A DNA stretch of 64,000 nucleotides from Variovorax davisae (GTDB lineage Bacteria > Pseudomonadota > Gammaproteobacteria > Burkholderiales > Burkholderiaceae_C), in assembly GCF_030316845.1 (NCBI RefSeq), contig NZ_JASZYS010000015.1, positions 124,001-188,000 on the forward strand, written 5' to 3'. Below the pieces are notes generated by a model that had not been told where the DNA came from, made no database searches, and worked only from the letters and a program-made list of their open reading frames with translations. How positions within the stretch are numbered: position 1 is the first letter of the stretch; every line of letters starts with the position of its first letter. Positions 34,268-45,575 of the stretch are shown here, piece after piece. A program made the position numbers and the translations under genes.

Positions 34268-35610
34268 GCCAGGCCGTCGTCGAACCGCAACGCACGCTGC
34301 CGGTCTTCGGCGAGTACGACGTCGTCGTGGTCGGCGGCGGGCCGGCCGGCATCGCTGCCTCGGTGAGCGCGGCGCGCCATGGCGCCCGCACCTTGCTGGT
34401 CGAGCGCTACGGCTTCCTCGGCGGCATGGGCACCGCCGGCGGCGTCACCAACTTCGCCGGCCTCTACGGCCGGCGCGACGGCGAGATGACCCAGCTGGTG
34501 CATGGCGTGGCCGACGACCTGCTGGCGCGCATCGGCGCCCTGGGCGGCCTCAACCAGCCGCAGGACGGCATGCAGGGCCGCATCCGCGTGCGCTCCTACG
34601 ACACCTCGGTCTACAAGTGCGCGGCCGACCAGCTGCTGCTGGACGCCGGCGTGCAGCTGCTGTTCCATGCGCTGGCCGCTGCGGTCGTGATGGACGGCGC
34701 GCGTATCGCCGCGCTGGTGGTCGAGACCAAGTCGGGCCGCCAGGCGATCCGCGCCAATGCCTTCGTCGACGGCAGCGGCGATGCCGATGTCGCCGCCTTC
34801 GCCGGCGTGCCCTTCGCGGTCGGTGATGGCCGCGGCAGCGGCCTGTTCCCCTCGACCATGTTCCGGGTCGGCCATGTCGAGGCGGCGCGCGCGCTGGCCG
34901 CAGTGGGCGAATTCAAGGCCATCAACGACCTGATGCAGCAGGCGCGCGAGCGCGACCCGAGCGCCTACCGCTTCCCGCGCGAGGGCGCGATCCTGCGACC
35001 GCAGATCGATCCACGCGAATGGCGCGCCAACGTGACGCAGATCCGCAATGCCGAAGGCGGCGCGATGAACGGCGTCGATGCCCGCCAGCTCAGCGACGGC
35101 GAGGTCGAGGGCCGGCGCCAGATCGGCGAGTTCTTCCGCTTCCTGAAGGCCGAGGTGCCGGGCTTCGAGCAGTCGGCCATCGTCGAGATCGCGCCCCAGG
35201 TCGGGATCCGCGAGACCCGGCGCATCGAGGGGCTGTACGCGCTGACCGGCGAGGACATCCTGTCGTCGGCGCGCTTCGACGACAGCATCGGCATCAACGC
35301 CTGGCCGATGGAGGTGCACGCGGCGGGCCGCATCGAGTGGGCTTTCCCGCGCGACCCGCGGCGCACCTTCAACCAGCTGCCCTGGCGCATGCTGGTGCCG
35401 CGCGGAGTCGACAACCTGCTGGTGGCCGGCCGCTGCGCCTCGATGACCCACGAGGGCCAGTCGGCGGCGCGCGCCAGCGGCGGCTGCTTCGTGATGGGAC
35501 AGGCCGCGGGCACGGCCGCGGCGGCGCTCGGCGCCGGCCGCTTCGCCGAGGTCGAGGTGCCGGCGCTGCAGCGCCAGCTCGCGGCCGACGGCGCCGACCT
35601 GGACCGCTGA
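34264..35610 (+). CDS. FAD-dependent oxidoreductase (FAD_oxidored family) of unknown substrate
   Basis: A 448-residue flavoprotein. The N-terminal VVVVGGGPAGIAASVSAARHG binds FAD, followed by the family-typical RYGFLGGMGTAGGVTNFAG. DGSGDADVAAFAGVPFA lies near residue 168, and LLVAGRCASMTHEGQSAARASG near the C-terminus. No membrane segment or signal is seen. The start is GTG at 34264, overlapping the preceding stop; there is no ATG near the FAD motif. It is the last gene of the gentisate run. It is not a known gentisate-pathway enzyme, so it may process the compound bound by the coupled Bug protein. Confidence 0.78.
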   Translation: MSQAVVEPQRTLPVFGEYDVVVVGGGPAGIAASVSAARHGARTLLVERYGFLGGMGTAGGVTNFAGLYGRRDGEMTQLVHGVADDLLARIGALGGLNQPQDGMQGRIRVRSYDTSVYKCAADQLLLDAGVQLLFHALAAAVVMDGARIAALVVETKSGRQAIRANAFVDGSGDADVAAFAGVPFAVGDGRGSGLFPSTMFRVGHVEAARALAAVGEFKAINDLMQQARERDPSAYRFPREGAILRPQIDPREWRANVTQIRNAEGGAMNGVDARQLSDGEVEGRRQIGEFFRFLKAEVPGFEQSAIVEIAPQVGIRETRRIEGLYALTGEDILSSARFDDSIGINAWPMEVHAAGRIEWAFPRDPRRTFNQLPWRMLVPRGVDNLLVAGRCASMTHEGQSAARASGGCFVMGQAAGTAAAALGAGRFAEVEVPALQRQLAADGADLDR

Positions 35611-35689
35611 AGGTCGGCTGACAGCCGCGAGACAGCGCGGCGGCCCGGTCTTTGCTATCGTGGCAAGCTCCCATTTTCCCGCCTCCCCG

Positions 35690-36577
35690 ATGATTGATCC
35701 TTCCACCGCCGCCCGCGTCGTCGCCGACCTGGTCGCGCTGATGCGCCTGGAAACCCTGGGCAACGACCGCTTCCTGGCCCAGAGCGAAGACATCGGAACC
35801 CCCGCCGTCTTCGGCGGCCAGGTGCTGGGCCAGGCCCTGATGGCCGCCAGCCGCACGGTCGAGGCCGACCGGCCGGCCCACTCGATGCACGCCTACTTCC
35901 TGTTGCCCGGCGAGCACGCGCCGATCGAGTATGCGGTCGACCGCGTGCGCGACGGCCGCAGCTTCACCACCCGCCACGTGGTGGCGCGCCAGGGCGAGCG
36001 CATCATCTTCGAGATGTCGGCCTCGTTCCAGACCGTCGACGACGGCATCGAGCACCAGTTGCCGATGCCCGCCGCGGCCGGCCCGGAGGGCCTGGCGAGC
36101 GAACTCGAGCAGCGCATCGCGATGGGCGAGCGCCTGCCCGAACGCTGGCGCGACAAGGGCGTGGCGCCGCACGGCCTCGAGTACCGCCGGGTCGACCCCG
36201 ACGACCTCCTCGCGCCCGAGGTGCGGCCCGCCGAGAGCGCGCTCTGGATGCGCGCCATCGCGCCGCTGCCCGACGACCCGAACCTGCACCGCGCGCTGCT
36301 GGCCTATGCCTCGGACCACGGCCTGCTCGGCGCGGCCATGCGGCCCCACGGGCTCAGCTTCATGAGCGGCCAGGTGCGGCCCGCGAGCCTGGACCACGCG
36401 ATGTGGTTCCATCGCGACTTCCGGCTCGACGACTGGCTGCTGTACAGCCTCGACTCGCCGAGCGCGAGCGGGGCCCGCGGCCTGTGCCGCGGCAGCATCT
36501 TCGCGCGCGACGGCCGGCTGGTCGCGTCCACCGCCCAGGAGGGGATGCTGCGGGTGCGGCGCCCCGAAAGCCCATGA
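35690..36577 (+). CDS. tesB: Acyl-CoA thioesterase II, TesB-like
   Basis: A 295-residue double-hotdog thioesterase hydrolysing medium and long acyl-CoAs. The first hotdog holds FGGQVLGQALMAASRTV (about residue 44) and HSMHAYFLLPG. The second holds ASDHGLLGAAMRPHG and ASLDHAMWFHRDFRLDDWLLY, with the conserved Asp/Thr/Gln-type active site region. Length fits TesB. The ATG at 35690 was chosen over an upstream GTG that lies in the presumed promoter (GCTATC near 35654-35659). It is coupled to the Old Yellow Enzyme gene by an ATGA overlap. Confidence 0.92.
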   Translation: MIDPSTAARVVADLVALMRLETLGNDRFLAQSEDIGTPAVFGGQVLGQALMAASRTVEADRPAHSMHAYFLLPGEHAPIEYAVDRVRDGRSFTTRHVVARQGERIIFEMSASFQTVDDGIEHQLPMPAAAGPEGLASELEQRIAMGERLPERWRDKGVAPHGLEYRRVDPDDLLAPEVRPAESALWMRAIAPLPDDPNLHRALLAYASDHGLLGAAMRPHGLSFMSGQVRPASLDHAMWFHRDFRLDDWLLYSLDSPSASGARGLCRGSIFARDGRLVASTAQEGMLRVRRPESP

Positions 36578-37686
36578 GCGCCTTGTTCTCCCCTTTCGCG
36601 CTCGGCCCGCTGGCGCTGCGCAACCGCATCGTGATCGCGCCGATGTGCCAGTACTCGGCCGAGGACGGCAATGCGGCCGACTGGCACCTGATCCATCTCG
36701 GGCAACTCGCGCTGTCGGGCGCCGGGCTCTTGATCATCGAGGCGACCGCGGTCGAGGCGCCGGGGCGCATCACGCTCGGCGACCTCGGCCTCTACAGCGA
36801 CGCCAACCAGGCGGCGTTGGCGCGGGTGCTGGCGGCCGTCCGGCGGCATTCGCGCATCCCGGTGGCGATCCAGCTCGGCCATGCGGGGCGCAAGGCGTCC
36901 AGCCATGTGCCGTGGGACGGCGGCCAGTGCCTGGCGTCGGCGCAGGGCGCCTGGCAGACGGTCGCGCCTTCGGCCCTGCCGCACGCACCCGGCGAGCCCC
37001 CACCCGCGGCGCTCGATGCCGACGGGCTGGCGCGCGTCAAGGCGGCCTTCGTGCGGGCGGCGCAGCGCGCCGATGCGCTCGGGCTCGATGCCATCGAGCT
37101 GCACGCGGCGCACGGCTACCTGCTGCACCAGTTCCTGTCGCCGATCGCGAATCGCCGCGAGGACGATTTCGGCGGCTCGCCCGAGAAGCGCATGCGCTTT
37201 CCGCTCGAGGTCTTCGAGGCCGTGCGCGCGGCCGTGCCGCAGCGCATGCCGGTCGGGGTCCGGATCTCGGCCACCGACTGGGTCGAGGGCGGGTGGGACG
37301 TCGAGCAGAGCATCGCCTTCGCCCAGGCGCTGGCGCAGCGCGGCTGCAGCTTCGTCCATGTGTCGTCGGGCGGCGTCTCGCCGCAGCAGAAGATTCCGGT
37401 CGGCCCCGGCTACCAGGTGCCGCTGGCCGAGCGCATCCGCGCCGCGGTCGATGTGCCGGTGATCGCGGTCGGCCTGGTCACCGAGCCGCGGCAGGCCGAA
37501 GCCATCGTCGCGGCCGGGCAGTCCGACCTGGTGGCGCTGGCCCGCGCCATCCTGTTCGAGCCGCACTGGCCCTGGCGCGCCGCCGCCGAGCTCGGCGCCC
37601 AGGTCGAGGCGCCGCCGCAGTACTGGCGTTCGCAGCCGCGCGAGCTGAAGGCCTTGTTCGGCGACGCCCGCATCGGCCAGCGCTGA
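36574..37686 (+). CDS. NADH:flavin oxidoreductase, Old Yellow Enzyme family (YqjM/XenA-like)
   Basis: A 370-residue TIM-barrel FMN enzyme reducing activated C=C bonds with NAD(P)H. VIAPMCQYSAEDG near residue 24 contains the YqjM-type active-site Cys. The substrate-binding His pair is in ELHAAHGYLLHQFLSP near residue 175, and FGGSPEKRMRFPLEVFEAVR and AVGLVTEPRQAEAI follow. QLGHAGRKAS is also typical of the thermophilic-like OYE class. It starts inside the tesB stop codon, so the two are co-translated. The physiological substrate is unknown. Confidence 0.92.
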   Translation: MSALFSPFALGPLALRNRIVIAPMCQYSAEDGNAADWHLIHLGQLALSGAGLLIIEATAVEAPGRITLGDLGLYSDANQAALARVLAAVRRHSRIPVAIQLGHAGRKASSHVPWDGGQCLASAQGAWQTVAPSALPHAPGEPPPAALDADGLARVKAAFVRAAQRADALGLDAIELHAAHGYLLHQFLSPIANRREDDFGGSPEKRMRFPLEVFEAVRAAVPQRMPVGVRISATDWVEGGWDVEQSIAFAQALAQRGCSFVHVSSGGVSPQQKIPVGPGYQVPLAERIRAAVDVPVIAVGLVTEPRQAEAIVAAGQSDLVALARAILFEPHWPWRAAAELGAQVEAPPQYWRSQPRELKALFGDARIGQR

Positions 37687-37700
37687 CGGCGCCGGGGCCG

Positions 37701-37940
37701 CTACCGGAACGGGTTGGCGGTCGCGAACCACAGGCCGATGCCGGTGGCGATGATGAAGGCGCCGTCGGTGACGCCGGCGATCAGGAAGAACAGCGTCTGC
37801 AGCGTGTCCTTGAGCTCGGGCTGCCGCGCCGTGCCTTCCAGCAGCTTCGCACCCACGATGCCGATGCCGATGCACGAACCCACGGCGGCGATGCCGATGA
37901 GAAGGGCCACTGCGAGGGGGAGGATGTCGAAGCCGGTCAT
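37701..37940 (-). CDS. Orphan F0F1 ATP synthase subunit c-like proteolipid
   Basis: A 79-residue protein with two hydrophobic helices joined by the polar loop ARQPELKDTLQT, exactly as in ATP synthase c-subunits. The first helix carries a Gly-rich packing pattern (GSCIGIGIVGAKLLEG), and the second has Asp in IAGVTDGAFIIATG at the place of the ion-binding carboxylate. No other atp gene lies in the window, so it is an orphan copy. The window does not show whether the main atp operon has its own atpE. Convergent with the OYE gene (14-base gap). Confidence 0.82.
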   Translation of the reverse strand: MTGFDILPLAVALLIGIAAVGSCIGIGIVGAKLLEGTARQPELKDTLQTLFFLIAGVTDGAFIIATGIGLWFATANPFR

Positions 37941-38158
37941 GGTGCGCTTTCGTTGGCCTGGGAGGTTCGGCCTGGTGGCTGCCGGTGCCACCCTGGCCCC
38001 GGCTGGCCTCCAATGTCGCGCGGCGCCTGCGCGGCGTCGATGACCTGGCAGGTCATGGCGCCGGCCATGTCACGGGACCGTCACCTGGCGTGGGCAAGAT
38101 GCGCGGCGTCTTCGCATCAACGGCGATGCGGGCACTCCCGCACGAACCTCCTTCTCCC

Positions 38159-39112
38159 ATGAAACTTCGCCTTGCCGCCACCGCGGCCCTGCTCGGCCTG
38201 GCCAGTCCGGCCTTCGCCCTCAACATCCTGCTGTCCAACGACGACGGCCTGACCAGCAACCTCAAGGCCCTCTACGAGGCGCTCAAGGCCGACGGCCACG
38301 ACGTCATCGTGTCGGTGCCGTGCACCGGGCAGAGCGGCCGCGGTGCGGCGATCGTGATGTACAGCACCAGCACGATCATCCCCGACAACGACAAGACGCA
38401 GGTCGATGCCGAAGGCGGCTGCCACAACGGCGCCGCCGCCACCGGCGCGCCGGCCGTGGGACCGTTCACCAAGGCCGGCTACACCGGCGGCGACTACAAC
38501 TACGTGCATGGCACGCCGGTGATGGCCACGATGTACGGCCTCGACGTGCTGGCCAAGGCCCGCTGGGGCAAGAACCCCGACCTGGTGCTGTCGGGCCCCA
38601 ACGAAGGACAGAACACCGGCCATGTCGTGAACAGCTCCGGCACCGTGGGCAATGCCCAGTTCGCCGCCGGCCGCGGCCTGCCGGCCATCGCCCTGAGCGC
38701 CGGCGCCGACACCGCCGACAACACCGGCCTGGCCAATGTCTACTCGCCCGTGGTGGCCCAGCTGTCGGTCAAGCTCGTGAAGGAACTGCAGGCCAAGGCC
38801 GGCAGCGGCCCGCTGCTGCCCGACGGCGTGGCGCTGAACGTCAACTTTCCCAATGCACCGACCCCGGGGCTGGCCTGGGCCTTCTCGCGCCACGGCAGCT
38901 ACGAGCAGTACGTCCTGAAGTTCAACAACACGCCGGGCGCCTACGGCATCGGCGGCGCCGCCGGCACGGCCGCCACCGCCGCGCAGGCGGAGGACGAGGC
39001 ACTGGTGTCGAAGACCAAGGTCTCGGTCACGGCGATGCAGGTCGGCTTCGACCACCGTCCGGCCGGCCAGCAGTGGCTGCGCCTGCGCCTGCGCGACCTG
39101 CTGGGCCAGTGA
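38159..39112 (+). CDS. Exported SurE-like 5'/3'-nucleotidase (acid phosphatase)
   Basis: A 317-residue protein with a Sec signal (cleavage after AFA near residue 20) followed directly by the SurE core. NILLSNDDGLTS is the metal-binding N-terminal motif, VSVPCTGQSGRGAAIV follows, then GTPVMATMYGLDVL and LVLSGPNEGQNTG, the second nucleotide/metal site. Ordinary SurE is cytoplasmic, so this is a secreted relative that would remove phosphate from nucleotides in the periplasm or outside. A Gly/Ala-rich insert is near residue 265. It is followed one base later by a small lipoprotein gene. Confidence 0.82.
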   Translation: MKLRLAATAALLGLASPAFALNILLSNDDGLTSNLKALYEALKADGHDVIVSVPCTGQSGRGAAIVMYSTSTIIPDNDKTQVDAEGGCHNGAAATGAPAVGPFTKAGYTGGDYNYVHGTPVMATMYGLDVLAKARWGKNPDLVLSGPNEGQNTGHVVNSSGTVGNAQFAAGRGLPAIALSAGADTADNTGLANVYSPVVAQLSVKLVKELQAKAGSGPLLPDGVALNVNFPNAPTPGLAWAFSRHGSYEQYVLKFNNTPGAYGIGGAAGTAATAAQAEDEALVSKTKVSVTAMQVGFDHRPAGQQWLRLRLRDLLGQ

Positions 39113-39113
39113 G

Positions 39114-39820
39114 ATGCGCAGCATGAATCGCAAGTTCGGATGGACCTCCGTCTGCGCCGCGGCGCTGCTGCTGGCGGCCTGCGGTGGCGGCGGCGGCAAC
39201 GGCTTCGTGCCCGCGGCCGGCGCACCCGCGTCGACGACGCCCTCGACGGGCACCGGCGCCACGCCGAAGGTGAGCGTCGACGACCTGGCCACCGGCAGCT
39301 ATGTGGTCAGCAGCGGCGATGCGAGCGCGCCCACCGTCGGCAAGTACTACGCCGCGGCGGACGGCAGCCGACTGCTGGTGTTCGGCGACAGCGACGACCG
39401 GGCCAGGCAGAGCTACCGGCGCGAGGCGGGCGGTGCCTGGGTCGGCGTGCCGACCGCCGACAAGGACGTGAGCGTGACCCTGCTGCAGAGCAACGCGGTC
39501 GCCGCTGCCGGCGTCGAGCTCGCGCAACTGGCCGGGCACTACCGGGTGCAGACGAGCGCAGGCGTGATGGCCGACTTCAGCGTGGCGGCCGACGGCGCCA
39601 TCACGGCCGGCAGTTCGGCCTGCAAGCTGTCCGGCAAGCTGTCGCCGGGCGTGCTGCCGAACACGCTGAAGCTCGGCCTGGCGGCCAGCACCGAGGCCTG
39701 CGGCGGCCTGCCCGCCGCGGCCACGGGCGTGCTCGCGGTCGACACCGACTACGCCCCCGCGAAGTTCCGGCTGCTGGCCGACAACGGATCGCAGCTGGTC
39801 GACCTCTGGGCCTACGCCGA

Positions 39821-39824
<4 letters not shown>
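39114..39824 (+). CDS. Hypothetical lipoprotein
   Basis: A 236-residue protein with a lipobox LLAAC (Cys near residue 25) followed by a Gly run and a Pro/Ala/Thr-rich linker to about residue 50. The remainder contains beta-type segments (KYYAAADGSRLLVFGD, GHYRVQTSAGVMADFSVAADG) but no family I recognise. A second in-frame ATG at 39123 with GAG 9 bases upstream is an equally good start. It is 1 base downstream of the SurE-like gene and is presumably co-expressed. Its stop shares CTAG with uvrA. Confidence 0.65.
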
Positions 39825-42871
<3,047 letters not shown>

Positions 42872-43051
42872 GGGGCGGTCGATTTTGGGCAACCGGACAT
42901 GATACGACCTGGGCGCTTTTCTGGCCTGCAGGCGGTTTCGTCTGGTTTCCAACGCGGACGATTCCGCGGCGGCACCCCGGCCCGGCGCATGCGGCACAAT
43001 CTCCGGTTCTCTTTTTCCTTCTCCTCCATCCATTCATCAGGGGCAGTGCAC

Positions 43052-43573
43052 ATGGCATCGGTCAACAAAGTCATCCTCGTCGGCAACCTGGGACGCGATC
43101 CCGAAACCCGTACCTTTCCCAGCGGCGACCAGGTCTGCAACGTGACCCTGGCCACCACCGACAAGTGGAAGGACAAGCAGAGCGGCGAAATGCGCGAGGC
43201 CACCGAGTGGCACCGGCTGGTGTTCAACGGCCGGCTGGCCGAGATCGCCGCGCAGTACCTGCGCAAGGGCTCGCAGATCTACGTCGAAGGCCAGATCCGC
43301 ACGCGCAAGTACAACGACAAGGACGGCGTCGAGAAGTACGCCACCGACATCCGCGTCGACCAGATGCAGATGCTGGGCAGCCGCCAGGGCCAGGGCGGTC
43401 CGTCGGGTGGCGGGGACGACGACGGCGGGTACTCGCAGGGTGGCGGCGGTGGTGGCGGCGGCTATTCGCGTCCGCCGGCAGCGGCGCCCCGTGCGCCCGC
43501 GCCGGCACCGCGCCAGGCGCCGGCCAAGTCGTCGTCGGGCTTCGACGACATGGACGACGACATTCCGTTCTAA
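43052..43573 (+). CDS. ssb: Single-stranded DNA-binding protein
   Basis: A 173-residue SSB. The OB fold covers residues 1-112 (NKVILVGNLGRDPETR, REATEWHRLVFNGRLAEIAAQYLRKGSQIYVEGQIRTRKY). A Gly-rich then Pro/Ala-rich linker follows, and the acidic tip DDMDDDIPF recruits partner proteins. Length and tip are canonical. It is divergent from uvrA with 180 bases between starts, a common arrangement; CACAAT near 43001 could be its -10. Two terminator hairpins follow. Confidence 0.97.
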   Translation: MASVNKVILVGNLGRDPETRTFPSGDQVCNVTLATTDKWKDKQSGEMREATEWHRLVFNGRLAEIAAQYLRKGSQIYVEGQIRTRKYNDKDGVEKYATDIRVDQMQMLGSRQGQGGPSGGGDDDGGYSQGGGGGGGGYSRPPAAAPRAPAPAPRQAPAKSSSGFDDMDDDIPF

Positions 43574-43595
43574 AAACCTGATTTGTCGGGTTTTT
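43572..43595 (+). terminator. Hairpin AAAAACC/GGTTTTT immediately after ssb
   Basis: A 7-base stem (AAAAACC and GGTTTTT) with a 10-base loop begins inside the ssb stop codon and ends in a T-run. The stem is weak and A/T rich, so it is probably an auxiliary part of the terminator region, ahead of the stronger hairpin just downstream. Confidence 0.5.
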
Positions 43596-43605
43596 GTTGA
43601 CAGTG

Positions 43606-43638
43606 AGCCCGTTCTCCGAGAGGAAGCGGGCTTTTTTT
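43606..43638 (+). terminator. Rho-independent terminator of ssb
   Basis: Stem AGCCCG / CGGGCT with a 15-base loop followed by seven T residues, 33 bases past the ssb stop. It marks the left border of the lower-GC island; the S8 protease gene on the opposite strand ends 90 bases further right. Confidence 0.8.
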
Positions 43639-43727
43639 CCACGCGTGAGCGAGCGGCGAACACCCCATTCACGCGGCGTGCACGACCCTGGCGCCGCTCT
43701 ATCGGGAGTCTTCGCCGAATCACCAGT

Positions 43728-45563
43728 TCAAGTCGGAGGGTTCAAGGCAGGGTCGCAGTCCAGGCATCCTTTCCCCACACGCTCCTTGCGGTACGGAATG
43801 GGCTTGGTGGCTGGCGGATTCAGGTTGTGTGCGAGTTTCCTGCCCAACTGCGGCGCAGCCGTGCTGGTTCCGACGAGCACGGTCGTCGTTCCGGAACGAA
43901 CGCCAGTTGCGCGGACACCAGGCCTGGCAGCGGACCGGTCGGTCATGCACGCATAGTCGGGTTTCTCGACCGTGCCCCGCGTTGGCCCGGACGACGAATA
44001 GGGCGCACTCTCGAGTGGCTTCGCGACATACCCGGCAGCGACATATGTAGACGTTCCGGTCCCGATCCCATTGATTGTCCCGCTTCGACGAACTGCCGAA
44101 TCGATCACCTCATCGTAGCGATGGGCCGGTGCAACGTAGCGCCCGCTCTCGAGGGCCGCATCGGTAAGCTGGCTTGCCTTCGCCTTGCGCCGGGCTCCCA
44201 TGTTGTGGTCGGCGCGTGCCACGTAGACGTGGACCGCGCCATCTACACCGCTGGGCGTGGGGTCGATCTCTATCCTCCATCGTCCATGCGGGCCCCAATG
44301 GCCGCTATTCCCCGGGCCGCCGGTGGGATGGACGACGACCAGTCCCCGTACGCCTGAACCCACGGCCTTGAGCTTGACCCACCAAGTGTTGTTCGGGCCG
44401 TACTGCCTGACAGGCGAAGCGTCTATTGCGGGTCCGGAAGGAGGCGCCACGCGCAGACGAGCGTCGCTCACCGAAACACCAGGCGGCCACCTGAACTCGA
44501 TGAAAGCAGGAATCTCGCCATCCGGGGGAACGATCCAGTCGACCTCGCCACCATGCGAGTAGTCAATGCGAGCATGGGAATCGGAGCCGAAGGAATTTCC
44601 GGCAGGCAACGAGACGATGAGGGTGCGCCCAGCGTGGTGGACCTTCTGTTCGAGGACGAGCGTGTCGATCGCCTTTTCGAGGGGGGACGATCCGTCGTGC
44701 GGCCCCGTCTGAGGCCCCCAACTGATGTTGGCGACGATCGTTTTCGTGGCCTTTCCCGCACACTCCACGATATAGAGCAGGCCCTCGAATGCAAAGCGCT
44801 TGAGCCAGAGCCCGGTGGGGTCGTCGACGCAGTTTCGTGGAAACTGCACGAAGACGATTTCCCAGGACTCCGATCCGGCCAACAGATCCATCACATGCGT
44901 CCCATGCGAGGCCGCGCGTCGCAGCCCGATCAGGCCCGCCTCGCGGTAAGCCTCGTCCTGCGTGTTGAATGAGGTCGGGTGGATGAAGTCGAGATCGGCT
45001 TTTGAAAATTGACCGCCATAGCCAAAGTTCGCTGCATTCGACGGCCCGTTCGGGGGTGCCAATGGAGCGCCGCGAGCCTCGTCGTCCTGGTTCCAAAGCC
45101 AGACGACGCGGGTTCCGTTCGCCTGCTGGAATCGCGCATTCGCGAAGGAACAACCATCGTCCAGCACCGCCGCAAGTACCTTTCCTCCGGAGACTTCCTT
45201 GGATCGATTGGCGTACACGCGCTCGACCTTGGCGACCGGGGCGGCGAGTTCGATCACCTCCGCCAGGGTCGAAACCGCGACCAGGAATTGCCTGATGAGC
45301 GCCCTCGGAACGGTGAGGGCCCAGAACAACCGGGTCTTGACCGCTCTCCGTTCGCCACGTCTCAAGTAAATGCCAGGGACAATGATGTCCAGTCCTGTCA
45401 CTTTGTCCAAGCCCTCTTGGGCGCTGTCTTGATCCTTCCACTGGATCAACACGCCAATCGAATCGTGCCTCTTGAAGAAATACTCGAAGCGCGTGTCGTA
45501 CCCCCAGTCGAAGTACAAGTCGCTTTTCTCGAGCGCCGAACGGAGTGCGGATCGCGCGTCCAT
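43728..45563 (-). CDS. Subtilisin-like S8 serine protease of the two-gene island
   Basis: A 611-residue subtilase with no signal peptide. Residues 1-120 look like a beta-alpha-beta prodomain. The catalytic Asp is in AVLDDGCSF (Asp135), His in SHGTHVMDLL (His220), the oxyanion Asn in LPAGNS (Asn323) and Ser in VGTSTAAP (Ser567). About 240 residues separate Asn and Ser, more than in plain subtilisins, and include a beta-rich insert (about 350-450). A short Cys-containing tail (GKGCLDCDP) ends it. GAGGAAAGC precedes the ATG. It lies 12 bases after the PAP2-like gene, so the two form an operon. Local GC is near 55-63%, well below its neighbours. Confidence 0.88.
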   Translation of the reverse strand: MDARSALRSALEKSDLYFDWGYDTRFEYFFKRHDSIGVLIQWKDQDSAQEGLDKVTGLDIIVPGIYLRRGERRAVKTRLFWALTVPRALIRQFLVAVSTLAEVIELAAPVAKVERVYANRSKEVSGGKVLAAVLDDGCSFANARFQQANGTRVVWLWNQDDEARGAPLAPPNGPSNAANFGYGGQFSKADLDFIHPTSFNTQDEAYREAGLIGLRRAASHGTHVMDLLAGSESWEIVFVQFPRNCVDDPTGLWLKRFAFEGLLYIVECAGKATKTIVANISWGPQTGPHDGSSPLEKAIDTLVLEQKVHHAGRTLIVSLPAGNSFGSDSHARIDYSHGGEVDWIVPPDGEIPAFIEFRWPPGVSVSDARLRVAPPSGPAIDASPVRQYGPNNTWWVKLKAVGSGVRGLVVVHPTGGPGNSGHWGPHGRWRIEIDPTPSGVDGAVHVYVARADHNMGARRKAKASQLTDAALESGRYVAPAHRYDEVIDSAVRRSGTINGIGTGTSTYVAAGYVAKPLESAPYSSSGPTRGTVEKPDYACMTDRSAARPGVRATGVRSGTTTVLVGTSTAAPQLGRKLAHNLNPPATKPIPYRKERVGKGCLDCDPALNPPT

Positions 45564-45575
45564 GGCTTGCTTTCC

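Noticed and set aside
42872..43033. Upstream extension of uvrA by 54 codons
   Set aside because: The extra residues have no similarity to UvrA, cover the uvrA-ssb promoter region and would come within 20 bases of the ssb start. GTG at 42871 fits the family N-terminus.
43639..43727. Attachment-site direct repeat at the left edge of the low-GC island
   Set aside because: I compared it by eye with 46.9-47.03 kb and saw no matching repeat of useful length. An alignment of both edges with an island-free relative would settle it.
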